Part shown: positions 10,274-21,659 of the stretch, in pieces | How positions within the stretch are numbered: position 1 is the first letter of the stretch | Layout: each line of letters begins with the position of its first letter | NCBI GenBank assembly: GCA_917880885.1 | Contig: OU862909.1 | Location: 31,370,405-31,434,404, forward strand | Length of the DNA stretch: 64,000 nucleotides | Source of the DNA: Limnephilus marmoratus | Lineage: Eukaryota; Arthropoda; Insecta; Trichoptera; Limnephilidae | Direction of reading: 5' to 3' | Program-made: the position numbers and the translations under genes | Notes under the pieces: generated by a model | The model's input: the letters and a program-made list of their open reading frames with translations, nothing else | Database searches by the model: none | What the model was told of the DNA's origin: nothing

Positions 10274-11068
10274 GGTTCCATGACAGTTGGTCCGGCGACA
10301 TTTGGTCCGGCCGGCAGTTCGTCCAGTTGACATTTGGTCCGGCGACAATTGGTCCGACCGAAAGTTTAGAAGACGTTTTCTTCAAGTAAGTATGCAAAGA
10401 GGATATACGGCCGTATAACCAAAGTCGATATACTTAGATATATCTGAAGGCATCTTGAGTGAAAATCCGTTGTAAAATTATTTTTATGCTATTCGTCAGT
10501 ATTCATTCAGAATTGTAACGTTACTTGAAATGGCTTTAGCCGTGTTTGATGACTATATCTGAATAGCCAGGTACATTTTCCACATCTCCACCCCCTCCCC
10601 ACTACCTTCAGCATCACACCATACCAAAATTGGGGATGCCATAGTCTCACTTGGTCGAGACGGTTGGGAGCAGTTGGGACTGTATATTCAGATATAAAAG
10701 TTATATTATATGCAAGTAGGAATTTTTAGCGTTTTTTTGTTAAGCCGGCTGCACGTATAAGTATGTCGTATTTTGTGATTGCCGCATGCTACTTCGGAGA
10801 GTCGAAATTAATAGTAAAAATATTTTTACAGCTGATTTTCACTCAAGATGCCTTCAGATATAAGTATATCGACTTTGGTTGTATGGCCGTACATCCTCTT
10901 TGAATACTTACTTGAAGAAAACTTCTTATAAACTTTCGGCCGGACCAATTGCCGCCGGACCAATTGTCGCCGGACCAATTGTCGGTCGGACGAACTGTCG
11001 GCCGGACCAACTGTCGCCGAACCAACTGTCGCCGGACCAACTGTCGCCGGACCAATTGTCGGGTCACC
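10274..11068. mobile_element. Foldback element A with minisatellite arms and captured SINE
   Basis: Perfect 9-bp target duplication ACTAAATAT (10265-10273 and 11069-11077). Ends are GGTTCCATGACAG and TTGTCGGGTCACC. Each arm starts with an array of 15/16-bp units (GTCGCCGGACCAATT type; 10274-10372 and 10941-11068). A roughly 110-bp unique inverted part follows, containing TCTTCAAGTAAGTATGCAAA and ATACGGCCGTA. The interior 10500-10700 is a SINE 3' portion. It has no coding capacity. The 9-bp duplication and repetitive arms fit MULE/Rehavkus- or Foldback-type elements; that class assignment is inference. Confidence 0.85.
10500..10700 (+). mobile_element. SINE fragment captured inside foldback element A
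   Basis: Matches the body of the SINE at 59746-60167 from 'ttcagaattg.aacgttacttgaa' through 'ccccactaccttcagcatcaca' to 'gagcagttgggact'. The tRNA head is missing. Foldback element B carries the same SINE part in the matching place, so capture preceded spread. Confidence 0.75.
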
Positions 11069-11077
11069 ACTAAATAT

Positions 11078-11388
11078 ACATACCACAAATAAGACACTGC
11101 AAATACACAAATCAGACATAGGTACCCACCATGAAATATTACTATTTATTATCTGTAAATTGTCTCATCATTGTAACCAATGTGCGCATATGCGTGTATG
11201 TGTATATGTACATATATGTGTGTATGTATGTACATAAATGTATGTGTGTGTAAGTTTATGTATATATATATATATGTAACCGCCTCGGAACAGACTTAGT
11301 CTAGTGAGGCGGGCTACTAACTTGTTTGTATAAGATATTATTATTACAATAAACGCCTGGGTTGCCGGCATCAAAAAAAAAAAAAAAT
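11078..11388 (+). mobile_element. LINE 3' UTR, right piece, with poly(A)
   Basis: Continuation of the LINE broken at 10273. It contains a TG/TA microsatellite (11190-11277), a polyadenylation signal AATAAA (11348-11353) and a 15-base A tract (11373-11387). Confidence 0.65.
11190..11277. repeat. TG/TA-type microsatellite
   Basis: Alternating GTGTATGTATGT, then (TA)n at 11264-11273. Confidence 0.8.
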
Positions 11389-11978
11389 GTACTGTTTGTT
11401 TCTGAATAAATAAATAAGAAACAAGGTTCGCGAGAAAACTGACCGCATAATGTTTCCTCACTTGGAGAAGAAAATAAGTACGTGGGTGAATTCTGAGATT
11501 TTAATGAACTTAACAAAATATCATCATCCTAATTCAATATTGCCGTATCGTAATGGGGCTCGGAAAAACTCAGGGGCCAATTTCGTTTGATCTTCTTTTT
11601 CTGTGGAAATATTTGCTGAGGTAAACGGAATCGCGAGTCCTCCCCAAATGTATTTGTAGGAAAGCGGGCGAAAACACGTTCCGCCCGCCATTTTATTAGG
11701 CAACCGATACTTCGGGAGAATTTAATAACTCCAGCCGACCGATTAACATTCAAACATAAAAATTGATGACCAATGGATTAGGGTGGTTATCGTATTTGTA
11801 AAAAAGGTGGTTATCAGATAAAGTGGCCGTTTCATAGAAACCATGTTTCCACGAGAATATTAATACCATAAAGGAATATTCCGACCTTGCAGCGAAAAAA
11901 ATCATTTTGTATTTTTGTAGGTAGCACTAAAAAATCACTTTGTGGGTTGACGTTATATCGTTAAATGCGAAATAAAAT
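11389..11978. other. Unassigned
   Basis: Mixed-composition sequence with a short minus-strand frame (11753-11529) that I do not recognise. No repeat boundary seen. Confidence 0.35.
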
Positions 11979-11991
11979 ACATATCAATTTG

Positions 11992-12183
11992 GTTAAGTTT
12001 TTAGATTTTCACGGCCAAAAGTATTTTCGTTATTTGTTTTTGGAGCGTTATGCCGTGTTGTGCTACCTCCTTCTTTAGCCAACGTTTCGGACAGCGTTAC
12101 AGAGTCCATCATCAGGGCAGATCTATTGGCTAAAGAAGTAGGGAGTGCAACACGGCTAACCACCCCAAAAACAAATAACGAAA
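11992..12183 (-). mobile_element. Hairpin retroposon, copy 2, with 13-bp target duplication
   Basis: Same snap-back core as 3785-4032 with a shortened loop. Flanked by ACATATCAATTTG on both sides (11979-11991 and 12184-12196), a perfect 13-bp duplication. The GGCCGTGAAAATCTAAAAAC extension is again present on one side only (minus-strand 3' end). Confidence 0.8.
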
Positions 12184-13102
12184 ACATATCAATTTGTAGG
12201 AATCCCTAAGATTGTAAGGTTATTTTTGTTATCTTCGTCAATCGTCCGATACCGCTTATATCTAAGCTACGGCAGTGCATATATTTATATTATTTACTGG
12301 TTTTTCTTTTAATTATGATAATCGATTTTAATGCCTGTCTCACTGGGATATTCATATGTTTAGACAGAATAAGGGGGCGCAAAAATAACAGGTAAACCAA
12401 TGATTAAATAAATAAAATAATAAATCTTTTCTTATAGTCCAGTAAAGGAAGGAGTTGTAGAGTGCGTGAGCAGGAACCTAAGCGATTCTTTCAGGACTTG
12501 TTTAGGGTGCTTAGGGTGTGAACATACTAAAAGTGCTGACGTCTAGGTGGTGAGCTAGGGGGGGGAGGGGGGGGGGGGAAGGTCCCGATTTTCGGGTTTC
12601 CGTGTATATCTCAAAAACGGTGCGTCGCAGAGGAAAACTTTTTTAGAATAAGTAAAAGCTCATAAAATTATCTACAACTTTTATTCTATACGTAATTTTG
12701 GAAATCGAAGCCGTTTTTGAGTTATACGCTCCACAAATGTCAATATTTTCGAAAAAAATCATTTTTCCTCAAATTTTTCATCAAACATTCCTTCGTATCG
12801 TCTAAAATATTCATCCAAGAAAGAAATGCGTTTGAAAAAAGTTGTAGATAATTTAATTACCTTTTAGAATATATATACATATCTAAATAAATCTCCAACC
12901 AGTAAATATTTACAGCAATTTTAAGTTTTTTCGTAAAATATCGTCATTTTCAGAAAAAGCTGTTTTTTCTTACCAAATTATTAAGACGGGTTTTTTCTTC
13001 ATGGGAATTTCCTTATTAATTTTTGCACGCAAGAAAGCAGGTAAATTGTTCTCGAACAGATGATTAGTGGAATTCATTTTATAATCATTATTATTGTGAT
13101 GG

Positions 13103-13405
13103 GTGATTAGGTTAGTCGTCGGAGATGCTACAATAACATGCTACGATGCTGTTCGAGTTGGTGAAAAGGCAATGAATGCGATAGTGGGCTTGAAATTCTC
13201 AGACATCAAGTTGTCCCGCAAAGATCGGGCATTCCCAATGTCTTCTGTCAGCTCGTCGATAAAAATTCACGATGAAAAGGTTGCAGTTGACCCAACATTG
13301 CTGTTTCAGCGGATGTGTATAAGTAAACGATCAGATAAGGATTCGATGAAATTTTTTGAGTATGAGTTGGCCCCATTTCCCTTGGCACTGTTCTCAATAA
13401 CATAA
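13103..13405 (+). pseudogene. Inverted duplicate of the 5' coding end of the PIN/FEN-like gene
   Basis: The open frame starts MIRLVVGDATITCYDAVRVG and continues through KDRAFPMSSVSSSIKIHDEK and FFEYELAPFPLALF, then leaves the shared arm at 13393 and stops. It is the arm copy of the N-terminal part of the gene on the minus strand at 13440-14957. It keeps about 58 bp that the other arm has lost. It cannot make a full protein. Confidence 0.7.
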
Positions 13406-13439
13406 AGTTACACTCTCAACTTTATATGGATTCACGTTT

Positions 13440-14957
13440 TCATATCCTCTTTGGACGTGAGGGTCCTGACAAACGTTGTTTATCCATGGCATCGTCATTC
13501 TCAGTGGTGGATGGTTCTTGCTGAAAGGGCTCTACGTCGTCTTCATCGTCGCCCTCGGCAACAGGCACGCTATTGAGGCATCTCCCTTGGCAGTGAAGGC
13601 ACGCTGCAGAACAGGTCAGCATTGCTTTTAGGCATCCACATTTGCCAATTGCACAATCCTTGGTGCAGCGGCAAAATATTATTTTCAAAAGAACCATGTT
13701 TCCACCCCCATTCTTCAGGGGCAGCTCAATCCCGAGCCACTGCTGAACTTGGTGGTATGTCCGCCGGGAATGCTGTTTAGCTGCACTCTCTATTGGAGGG
13801 AGGGAGCTGATGTCAGACTTCATATTTGCCACGGACCTTTGTGAACGACTGGAAGCGGTACTGGTTAAGGGAGGTCTGTCTTTTTGGCGCCGCATACCAT
13901 TTCAGGAAGCATTTATTTACAGCCTCTTCAACCTCGTCGTGAGTAGAGGAGGGGTTGTAAAAGATCATTGCCGCTTGCTTGATCATTTCTGACTCCAAGT
14001 ACAATTTTGAAAAGCCCACCTTGCTTCTCCTGAAAGTTGCAGACGTTGTATCGCATCCGGTAAATGAATGTAAAAATATGATGTATTCAAATCCACGATG
14101 CTGCATCTCTTGGGTGGACAGTGCCATTGTTTTGGTTTTCCCTCGTCAGGGTTTCAGCAGCAGAATATCTTAGGCGGGAGGAGTGGAAGCAATCAAAAGG
14201 ACACTGAGGTGAACACCCTCACTAAAGATAGCCACTGAGTTGTGAAAGGATAGTTCCACAGCAGTCTTCACGATAAGGACGTCAGCATCATCGGTGGCCT
14301 GAAGAATCTGTATCCCATTCTCCCGAAACTTTGTCTGTAGTAATGAGATGAAGTTACTTTTGTTGGTAGGATTGGATAAAAAATCTTCCTGTTTAACGGG
14401 TATTGATTTGTTACATGTCAAATTGATGTTGGCTGACCTTCTCAGTCTGTATCGTCGCATCTGTTCTTGTAATTTCGTGCTATTGACTGGATTTGCGTAC
14501 CCATCAAATACCACAGTGCGAGTCATACCAGGATAGTGGTGGTTGACATAAGTGATATAACGATCACAAATTGCGGCAACGGAGGCATCTTTTTGTCAAA
14601 TTACTCTGTATAGTAGAAATCCTCCGTCCACAACTATGTTCATCTGAGACAGTAGAACAGTTTTTTTGGTAGGCTCGAATAAGCTATACAGAACAGATTT
14701 AGTTGTCTTTCGCATCCCACTTTCATTGAACAGTGCCAAGGGAAATGGGGCCAACTCACACTCAAAGAATTTCATCAAATCCTTTCATCGTGAATTTTTA
14801 TCGACGAGCTGACAGAAGACATTGGGAATGCCCGATCTTTGCGGGACAACTTGATGTATGAGAATGTCAAGCCCACTATAGCATTCATTGCCTTTTCACC
14901 AACTCGAACAGCATCGTAGCACGTTATTGTAGCATCTCCGACGACTAACCTAATCAC
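13440..14957 (-). pseudogene. Broken transposon gene: PIN/FEN-like protein with CDTTS motif and Cys-rich C terminus
   Basis: Read on the minus strand, one protein of about 500 residues is scattered over several frames. In order: an N-terminal part (MIRLVVGDATITCY...), FPLALFNESGMRKTTKS, VVDGGFLLYRV, then VVFDGYANPVNSTKLQEQMR and DDADVLIVKTAVE. These last strings recall FEN1/PIN-type nucleases with their acidic residues. Next comes FLHSFTGCDTTSA, then LPPIESAAKQHSRRTYHQV, then a cluster CRCTKDCAIGKCGC with further CxxC pairs. Breaks: the 58-bp loss near 14790, a TGA near 14597, stops near 14169 and 14132, and a frameshift near 13850. From memory, such proteins are widespread and multi-copy in invertebrates but uncharacterised. 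Function unknown; nuclease activity is inference. Confidence 0.65.
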
Positions 14958-15716
14958 CCATCACAATAATAATGATTATAAAATGAATTCCACTAATCAT
15001 CTGTTCGAGAACAACTTACCTGCTTTCTTGCGTGCAACAATTAATAAGGAATTTCCCATGAAGAAAAAACCCATCTTAACATTTTGGTAAGAAAAAACAG
15101 CTTTTTCTGAAAATGACGACATTTTACAAAAAAACTTAAAATTGCTGTAAATATTTACTGGTTGGAGATTTATGTAGATATGTATACATATTCTAAAAGG
15201 TAATTAAATTATCTACAACTTTTTTTAAATGAATTTCTTTCTTGGATCAATATTTTAGACGATATGAAGGAATGTTTGACGAAAAATGTGAGGTAAAATG
15301 TTTTTTTTTGAAAATATTGACATTTGTGGAGCGTATAACTCCAAAACGGCTTCGATTTCCAAAATTACGCATAGAATAAAAGTTGTAGATAATTTTATGA
15401 GCTTTTACTTATTCTTAAAAAGTTTTCCTCTGCGACGCACCGTTTTTGAGATATAAACGGAAACCCGAAAATCGGGACCTTCCCCCCCCCCTCCCCCCCC
15501 TAGCTCACCACCTAGACGTCAGGACTTTTAGTATTTTCACACCCTAAGCACCCTAAACAAGTCCTGAAAGAATCGCTTAGGTTCCTGCTCACGCACTCTA
15601 CACCTCCTTTTGGACCATTCGTTTACTGGACTATTAGAGGAATATTATTTATTTTTTATTATAAAAAGAAACAGTACATTGGTTACAGTGATAATATTTT
15701 TACAGCTAACTAACTA

Positions 15717-15890
15717 TCACGCCGTTTCCCCGCAGGGGTAGGCAGAGAGAACGGACCGCCAAACAACTCGGTCTTGGCACATGTTCTTTGCCTCACTCAC
15801 ATTCATACATCGTCTAATACATACTCTTCTATTATTCTGACTTTTGACATGGCCCGATTCAAGTATCTGATTCACTTGATCGTGCCATGC
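15717..15890 (-). pseudogene. LINE reverse transcriptase, extreme C terminus
   Basis: Minus strand encodes WHDQVNQILESGHVKSQNN, then RRCMNVSEAKNMCQDRVVWR and SVLSAYPCGETA ending at TGA (15717-15719). This fits the last ~60 residues of an endonuclease/reverse-transcriptase LINE whose preceding part lies at 17523-17966; two nested hAT elements sit between. Confidence 0.7.
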
Positions 15891-16230
15891 AAAGATATTG
15901 AAATATAAGTAGATGTGCTATCTGCTGTTTTTACTATGTGGGTCTGCGCTTCCGGATGTCGCCGATATTGTTTACCAATTAACAAATAAACTAAAAGAAC
16001 AAATAATTAACGAATAAACTAAACGAACGTTAAACTAAATTAGGGATTGCAATCCCGCAGCTAATTCAATCCCGCGGGATTGATATGCGGGATTGCTCAA
16101 TCCCGCGCGGATCCCGCGGGATCCCGCATCTTTGAAATAATGTTATAAGTTTTGAAATCAAATTGAAACTACAGATTTTATAAGTTATATATTTATTATT
16201 AATTAAGTTTTCTATTATCTAAGTAATTAG

Positions 16231-17204
16231 TAGGGCTCGGATAAATATGTATTAAAAAATTCAAAATATGTACCTACATATAATATGGACTAAAAAATGT
16301 AAAATATGGAAGAAATATGGAGTATAAAATAAGAATATCTTTCATATTAAACATTGTTTATTGTAAAAAATTAATATGCAGTAACAGTTACATTAAAAAA
16401 TTATAAAAAGATAGCTAAATGTTCAGGTAATTCAAATAAAAAAATGAAGTTTTATTCATCTTCCTCTAAATCTGTCTTATTAAATTGATTGCAGTACACA
16501 ATCACATGCTTTTTTAAATTATCGAAATTAAAACTTTGTCGATTTGGTCTAAATATAGCCTTATATTGGTTGAAAGATCTTTCCACGTCACATGATGTAA
16601 TGGGAGCGTACTTAAAGACACCTAGTTCCGAAATTATGTAAGGCACGTCTGCAGTAACCTCAAAGCTTCCGCTCAGAACTTTATTAATTGTTTTTAGGGT
16701 GTCAAATCCTTTATTTTTATTTTATTTTTTTTATTTTTTTTGTCTAAAATATGCTTTACTTGAAACGCAAAGGTTGTTTATCCTCGGGTATTTTGAAATT
16801 AAACTGATAGGTACCTAGACAGTAGTAGTAGGTGACTTGGGTACGTAAAAATAAAAAGACGCGCAAGGAACAGCAAGCAGGTAGAGGAAGAGAATCAAAA
16901 ATCAAATTACAATAATACGCCAGGAGAAATGAAACACGGGCGGCCGTGTGGTGGGGAGAATGCAAATACGTAAAATTATATCAATTTTTGCGAACTAACT
17001 CATGTTTTATGATATGAAAATCGAAAATATGGATGATTGTGATATTTTTTGTAAAATATGGACTTAACCATGAAATATGGAAAAATATGGAAAATAAAAA
17101 TGAGTTTTTCACAATCTATATATGATAATCTAGGTAGAGAACACATACGAGACCGAAAATCGTGTAAATTAAAAATATGTATTTACATATTAATCCGGGC
17201 CCTA
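16231..17204. mobile_element. hAT element (inner), with transposase remnant
   Basis: Ends TAGGGCTCGGATAAATATG and CATATTAATCCGGGCCCTA form inverted repeats. GTAATTAG flanks it on both sides (16223-16230, 17205-17212), a perfect 8-bp duplication. The minus strand encodes a hAT C-terminal fragment at 16452-16646. It inserted into the outer hAT-like element, so it is younger. Confidence 0.85.
16452..16646 (-). pseudogene. hAT transposase C-terminal dimerisation fragment
   Basis: A 64-codon frame contains APITSCDVERSFNQYKAIF followed by RPNRQSFNFDNLKKHVIVYC, the typical hAT C-terminal dimerisation signature (vERSFS-like block then a hydrophobic helix). The catalytic core and BED finger are deleted; the element is under 1 kb. 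It belongs to the branch resembling CGGBP1-like hAT proteins, judged from motif memory. Confidence 0.7.
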
Positions 17205-17522
17205 GTAATTAGTAATCTGTTTTCTTAGATTCATCTTTAAATAATTAGCATAATTTAATAGTTTAATAGATTTACGCTAAAGTTTTAGCGCAAAATTTTT
17301 AACTTGCGGGATCCGCGGATCCGCGCTTTGAAGGTGCGGGATTGCGGGATTAATAAAACCTGCGGTATCCCGCGGGATTGCGGGATCCCGCTTTGCGGGA
17401 TTGCAATCCCTAAACTAAATGAACGAAACCTTTCCATATTCAAAATATATTGTTAACCAATATTAATGCACATTTTCAAAAAATCAACGAAATGAACAAA
17501 TTCTTTTTGTATGAAAACTACA

Positions 17523-17966
17523 CTAATTAGCGCGTAGTCCGGCGACAGTTGCGCGGACACCATAGCATATCTCTTCTGTATTTGAATATTTTTGGTGCCA
17601 TGTCTTCCTCGGGCGTCCCCGTCTTCTTCTTCCATTCACATTTGCGTCATATATTCTTCTTACACTATTTTCTTCTTTCATTCGCTCTGCATGCCCATAC
17701 CATCTAAGGGTCCCTTTCTTAATCTTACTCATTATGCTTACATCAGCCTTACATTATTTGCGGATATCCACATTTCTCACACGATCATGCATGGTTTTAC
17801 CACACATTCGCCTCAGGGATCTCATTTCAACAGCATTCAGTTTACTTTCATCCTTCCTCTGCCAGTTCCATACCTCACTGCCATACATCAGGATAGGTAC
17901 CAGGACTCCATTGTGGAGTGCTAGCTTCGCTTCTTTTGACAGATATTTTATTAGCGCCAACGGCAT
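17523..17966 (-). pseudogene. LINE reverse transcriptase C-terminal fragment
   Basis: Minus strand: KEAKLALHNGVLVPILMYGS then EVWNWQRKDESKLNAVEMRS and RRMCGKTMHDRVRN in one frame. After a break comes GTLRWYGHAERMKEENSVRR and NGRRRRGRPRKTWHQ. These blocks are characteristic of the reverse-transcriptase tail of endonuclease-bearing LINEs. The final ~60 residues lie at 15717-15890, beyond the hAT insertions. Confidence 0.8.
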
Positions 17967-18174
17967 TCAGTCCTCCATTACCTGCATTTACCCCTCTTTC
18001 AATATCTCTATCAGCCTTCCCATCTCTCGTGATTTATTCTATTTTTACAGATTTTATGTAATATTTCACAGTGAGTACCTATGATATATTTCTTTGGACT
18101 GGCTTGTGGAACTTATAATTAGAAATTAGTGGATGATGTGCGTAGGTGTATGCGTATGTGTGATTGTGTTTGAA

Positions 18175-18715
18175 GATTCAATTCAATTCAATTCAATTCT
18201 TTATTAATTTTAAAACTTACAAAATAAAATTTCAATGCGTTTTAAAAGAGTATTAATTTAAAATTTAAACAGGTTTAAGTAATTTATATTTCAATGAAGC
18301 ACAATCACACCAACAACAACAAAGCTTTTTGTCTGAATTGTGCTTCATTGATATTAAACATATCGATATCCGAAGTGATTCTATTTAACAACAAGACAGC
18401 TCTCCCAACTGGCATAACCATTGGCAAGTTAGTTCTGCAAGCCGGGAGATAAAACAGTCTATGCTATCGGTGACGGAGATAACCATCGGGAACATAGAAA
18501 CTAATGCTCTCCAGGATAGCCGAGTTTTCGAACCTTCCACGAATCAGTCTGAAGAAATGTGTTACAATGAGCGCATCCCTTCTGACCCGTAGAAGGTTCA
18601 CACCAAGCATGCCCAAGAGAAAGTGGGTAGGGTAGAGCCACGGATAGTAGCCATACTTCCTCAAGATGTGAGAAGAGGTGAAGGGTATGCGCATTAAACA
18701 GCTTTTATCATTAAC
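18175..18715 (-). pseudogene. LINE 3' end (second family), RT tail and 3' UTR
   Basis: The minus-strand frame 18694-18464 reads YYPWLYPTHFLLGMLGVNLL, then RRDALIVTHFFRLIRG and ENSAILESISFYVP, a reverse-transcriptase C terminus. The 3' UTR carries the CACAATCACACC...AACAAAGC block and ends in a (TTGAA)n tail (complement of ATTCA repeats at 18175-18199). A second copy is at 44165-44770. Confidence 0.7.
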
Positions 18716-18724
18716 ATGATGCCT

Positions 18725-19110
18725 CTTTTAAATTTGGGCAGTGATTCCGAGAAAATGTCGATGTTAGAGTTAAAAAATATTATTAATGTATAAGAGCCCG
18801 GTTAATTGGCGAATTAGTTGCTGCATTTGTTTGTAATTAAGCGTGTGGAATAGTTCTGTATGGCGTGTACGTCTTAAAGGTTTATTGAAATTAATTAAGG
18901 ATAGAAGTTCGGTACAGTCGATTTTATTATTTAAAATTCTGTGAATAAATGTTAAATCAGCTAGTTCCCGCCTTCGTTGAAAAGTTTGAAATGTAAATTC
19001 AAAGTTTGAAATGTAAATTCGAAATTTGAAGGTAAGATATTTTATAAATTTGTTTTAAATATGTTCTGTGCTATCAATGTACACTCTACTGCGGGTTCCA
19101 AATTGGCGAA
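18725..19110 (-). pseudogene. LINE reverse transcriptase C terminus (same family as 9740)
   Basis: Minus strand resembles 9740-10160 throughout: the 'cgggttaattggcgaattag' and 'gaataaatgttaaatcagct' segments match that copy, ending with a GIMLMI-like tail near 18725. A 21-bp TTTGAAATGTAAATTCRAA duplication lies near 18987-19025. It abuts the LINE fragment at 18464-18694. Confidence 0.6.
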
Positions 19111-20335
19111 GCATATTACAGTCTACTTTTGACTTATGTAAAAAGCGTTACTATTGTACATAACGTTTTTATTTGATATGTTCGTTAGTTCGTGGTATTG
19201 ATTGGCCTTGTCACCGAGAGCTTCGTTATAACTTCTACATCTGATGATTAAAGCCCCTTTATAAGCGTTCAAAAGAAGAAGAAGAATACTGAAGATGTTT
19301 TGAAGGGGAGATGATATGTAGTTACGAATCACAGACGGGGCCAGCTAAAAAAAATTTTTTTTTTTTCGGCTTCATATCTAATGCCATTTCTTCTAATACC
19401 AGCACTCTAGCACACCCAAATGTCACAGCCGCCACTACCTGTAAGTCCTGTAACGTGTAAATAAAATAACCAGATACATTTTTTAATAATTTGAGTATGA
19501 TTTTTTCTACCGAGTGGATTTCATTTAGGTACCTATATATGCTACAACAAAAACTCCGCCTCTGAATAGAAAACCTTAAAAATAACACATACTTTTTTAA
19601 CCCCTTAAGCCTCGTAAAGATAAACATCATACCTACTCCTTTAGAGCCTCTGACAGATGTGACTGGGCGTCACATTATAACATTATTTTAACAACATGTC
19701 ACAATATATCTAACATTATAAAAGTATTTTTTTAAGATTTGTTCGTCGTTGTATGTATAAACGGCATAAAAAGTGAAGAGACAGATTTTCTTACTAATTC
19801 CCTACACAAAAGAAATGCGTTTTCAAAATATCGAATTCTTATAAAATTATGGACGTTTGGACTAGTAATGTTTTCATAAGTTTTTTACTATTATATGTGA
19901 TATTAAAATCTTATTATTTAGATGAGTCAATGTTTATTTAAAATACTGTTTTTATCTAGTTTCTAAAATGGTATTTCTTTTAAGATAACTTCAAAAATAA
20001 GAAATATGTGGCACATTTAAAATACCTCCGAAGTATTCTGAAATTCCATTAAATTTTGCTGTGATGTTGGGACTTGCACGTAAAAATATTTTAAAGACTG
20101 AAGGGATAAGAGGAACGGCTGCGCGGACTTTTTTATAAAAAACTTAAATTTGGATTTGTGACGAAAGTAATGTTGTATTCAAGGAAAGTAATGTTATTTG
20201 ATGGTAGACATTCAGAAACCCATTTAATTTATAGTTTCTAAATATTAAAATTTTTGATTTCATGATAAAAACTTTTAAAAATTTAGAATAATTTTCATTC
20301 ACGGATTTCATTCTCATTTCGAAAATCTTTCTCGC
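19111..20335. other. Unassigned
   Basis: AT-rich. Contains a TTAACCCCTTAAGCCTCG block (about 19600) that may be an end of the piggyBac-like family, but no partner end was found. Open frames are not recognisable. Confidence 0.35.
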
Positions 20336-20339
20336 TTAA

Positions 20340-20832
20340 ACCCCTTAGGCTAATTTGTTCGGTTTTCAGAACAATTCATACAGATCTCATAGAAATCGTT
20401 GTGTCTCCCTTGCTGTAATGGTTAGAAATACGATCTTAACGGTATTAGAAAGAAAAAAAAACACCACGCTTTATATTCAAATCTAAAATTTAACAGCAAA
20501 ATAATTAAAATATACCTACATCTTTAAGAATGATAACGTTTATAATACATTTTTCTAAAAAAATATGTTTTAATTTTTTTTCATTATCAATAATTTTAAT
20601 TAGAAAAAACGAAGGTGAGCCATTTTTAAATCTTTTTTTATGTTTGAATTCAAAATTTTTACATTTCAAAAAAATATGTTTATTTCGAATTGCAAAATTT
20701 GAAAGCGTACTTCATCACCTTTCAAAAACAGTTTTTAGTTTTCGGATGCGTTCAGAAATACTCACATTTGGATTTTATTGCGAGGCTCAAATATTTTGAC
20801 ATTCCGACAAAATAGGCTCGAGGCCTGAGTGG
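20340..20832 (+). mobile_element. piggyBac-like repeat, copy 2, with TTAA flanks
   Basis: Bounded by TTAA at 20336-20339 and 20833-20836. Ends ACCCCTTAGGC and GCCTGAGTGG are short inverted repeats, matching the TTAA target and CCC...GGG termini of piggyBac-type elements. No transposase is encoded. Other copies at 4034, 39662 and 61106. Confidence 0.65.
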
Positions 20833-20836
20833 TTAA

Positions 20837-21655
20837 ATTTACAAAATGCGGTTGAAAAGTTGATCTTTTCAGAGTATAAATGTCCCGTGTCGGTTAAGAG
20901 CCACGAGCTTTAAAAGGCTGCTTAGAGGCATATGGATTACGAAGCAAATGAGGAGGGGCGCTCGGGCCTGTACCTTTCCGAGATTAATAGGCCATTTATG
21001 AAATACAAACACAGGTAAAGATAATATTCATTAAGCTCCGTCCGTCAACACGTTACCCTTACACACCTATTAGTTCAAAACTTAGACAACTTCAATGGGA
21101 AATTATGTCAAGATAATATTGTAATCTTCTCGGCTATCAATTTGATCGCCCGCAGTAAAGTGTGATTGAGCAGCCTCGGTTAAATTTGCACCTCGGAGCG
21201 CAGAGGTCGCGAGTTCAACACAGGTTGTTGGAGGGTGAGACCGCTACAACTTTAGAGGGTGAATCATGGCTGGAAACTTTGTTTTTATCACAGACAAAAT
21301 TCGAAATATGAAAGGGCCGTTAATAAAACGCTTTGAAAGAATCTTATTTGTCTACGGTAAGAATCAAATTATAATAAAATGAAATAAGATACAAAATAAT
21401 ACGAATTAATTTATATTATAAAGTTCCAAGAATTCCTAGATCGGGTGAAGGGCTCTAGCGAAAGACGTGACATTAAAATTAATATTACAAAATATGTTCG
21501 CTAACGAAACAGCAAAGGGTGATTTTGTCTAGTCTATCCGTCGAGAGTTGCTTTCCTTTGACGTTTGACTCAACGATCGTGAGAGAGTAATAAGTATAAG
21601 AGTAGAAATGGCAAGAGGAGCTTTTACAAAAATGTCCTAGTTATTGCTGATTTTT
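20837..21655. other. Unassigned; one weak tRNA-like segment
   Basis: At about 21163-21236 'gagcagcctcggttaaa...gaggtcgcgagttcaacaca' recalls a decayed tRNA-derived SINE head with a box-B-like GCGAGTTCAACAC. Otherwise nothing is recognisable. Confidence 0.3.
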
Positions 21656-21659
21656 TATA

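Larger units (their letters stand above)
12435..15633. mobile_element. 3.2-kb element with ~0.9-kb inverted arms, encoding a PIN/FEN-like protein
   Basis: Left arm 12435-13393 and right arm 14728-15633 are near-identical inverted copies, differing by small indels (e.g. about 58 bp missing from the right arm near 14790). Ends TAGTCCAGTAAA / TTTACTGGACTA are flanked by TTA (12432-12434 and 15634-15636), a possible 3-bp target duplication. The unique centre holds most of a broken protein gene on the minus strand; its 5' end lies in the right arm, so the left arm carries a second, inverted copy of that 5' end. Transposase identity is unknown. Confidence 0.75.
16041..17412. mobile_element. hAT-like element (outer of a nested pair), 8-bp target duplication
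   Basis: Starts TAGGGATTGCAATCCCGC and ends with its inverse. AACTAAAT flanks it on both sides (16033-16040, 17413-17420). Subterminal regions are packed with GCGGGATTGCGGGATCC-type repeats in both orientations, likely transposase-binding repeats. It contains the inner hAT at 16231-17204. Confidence 0.85.

Noticed and set aside
10826..11119. Minus-strand frames with repeated VGPATVG-like units
   Set aside because: They are translations of the minisatellite arm of foldback element A.
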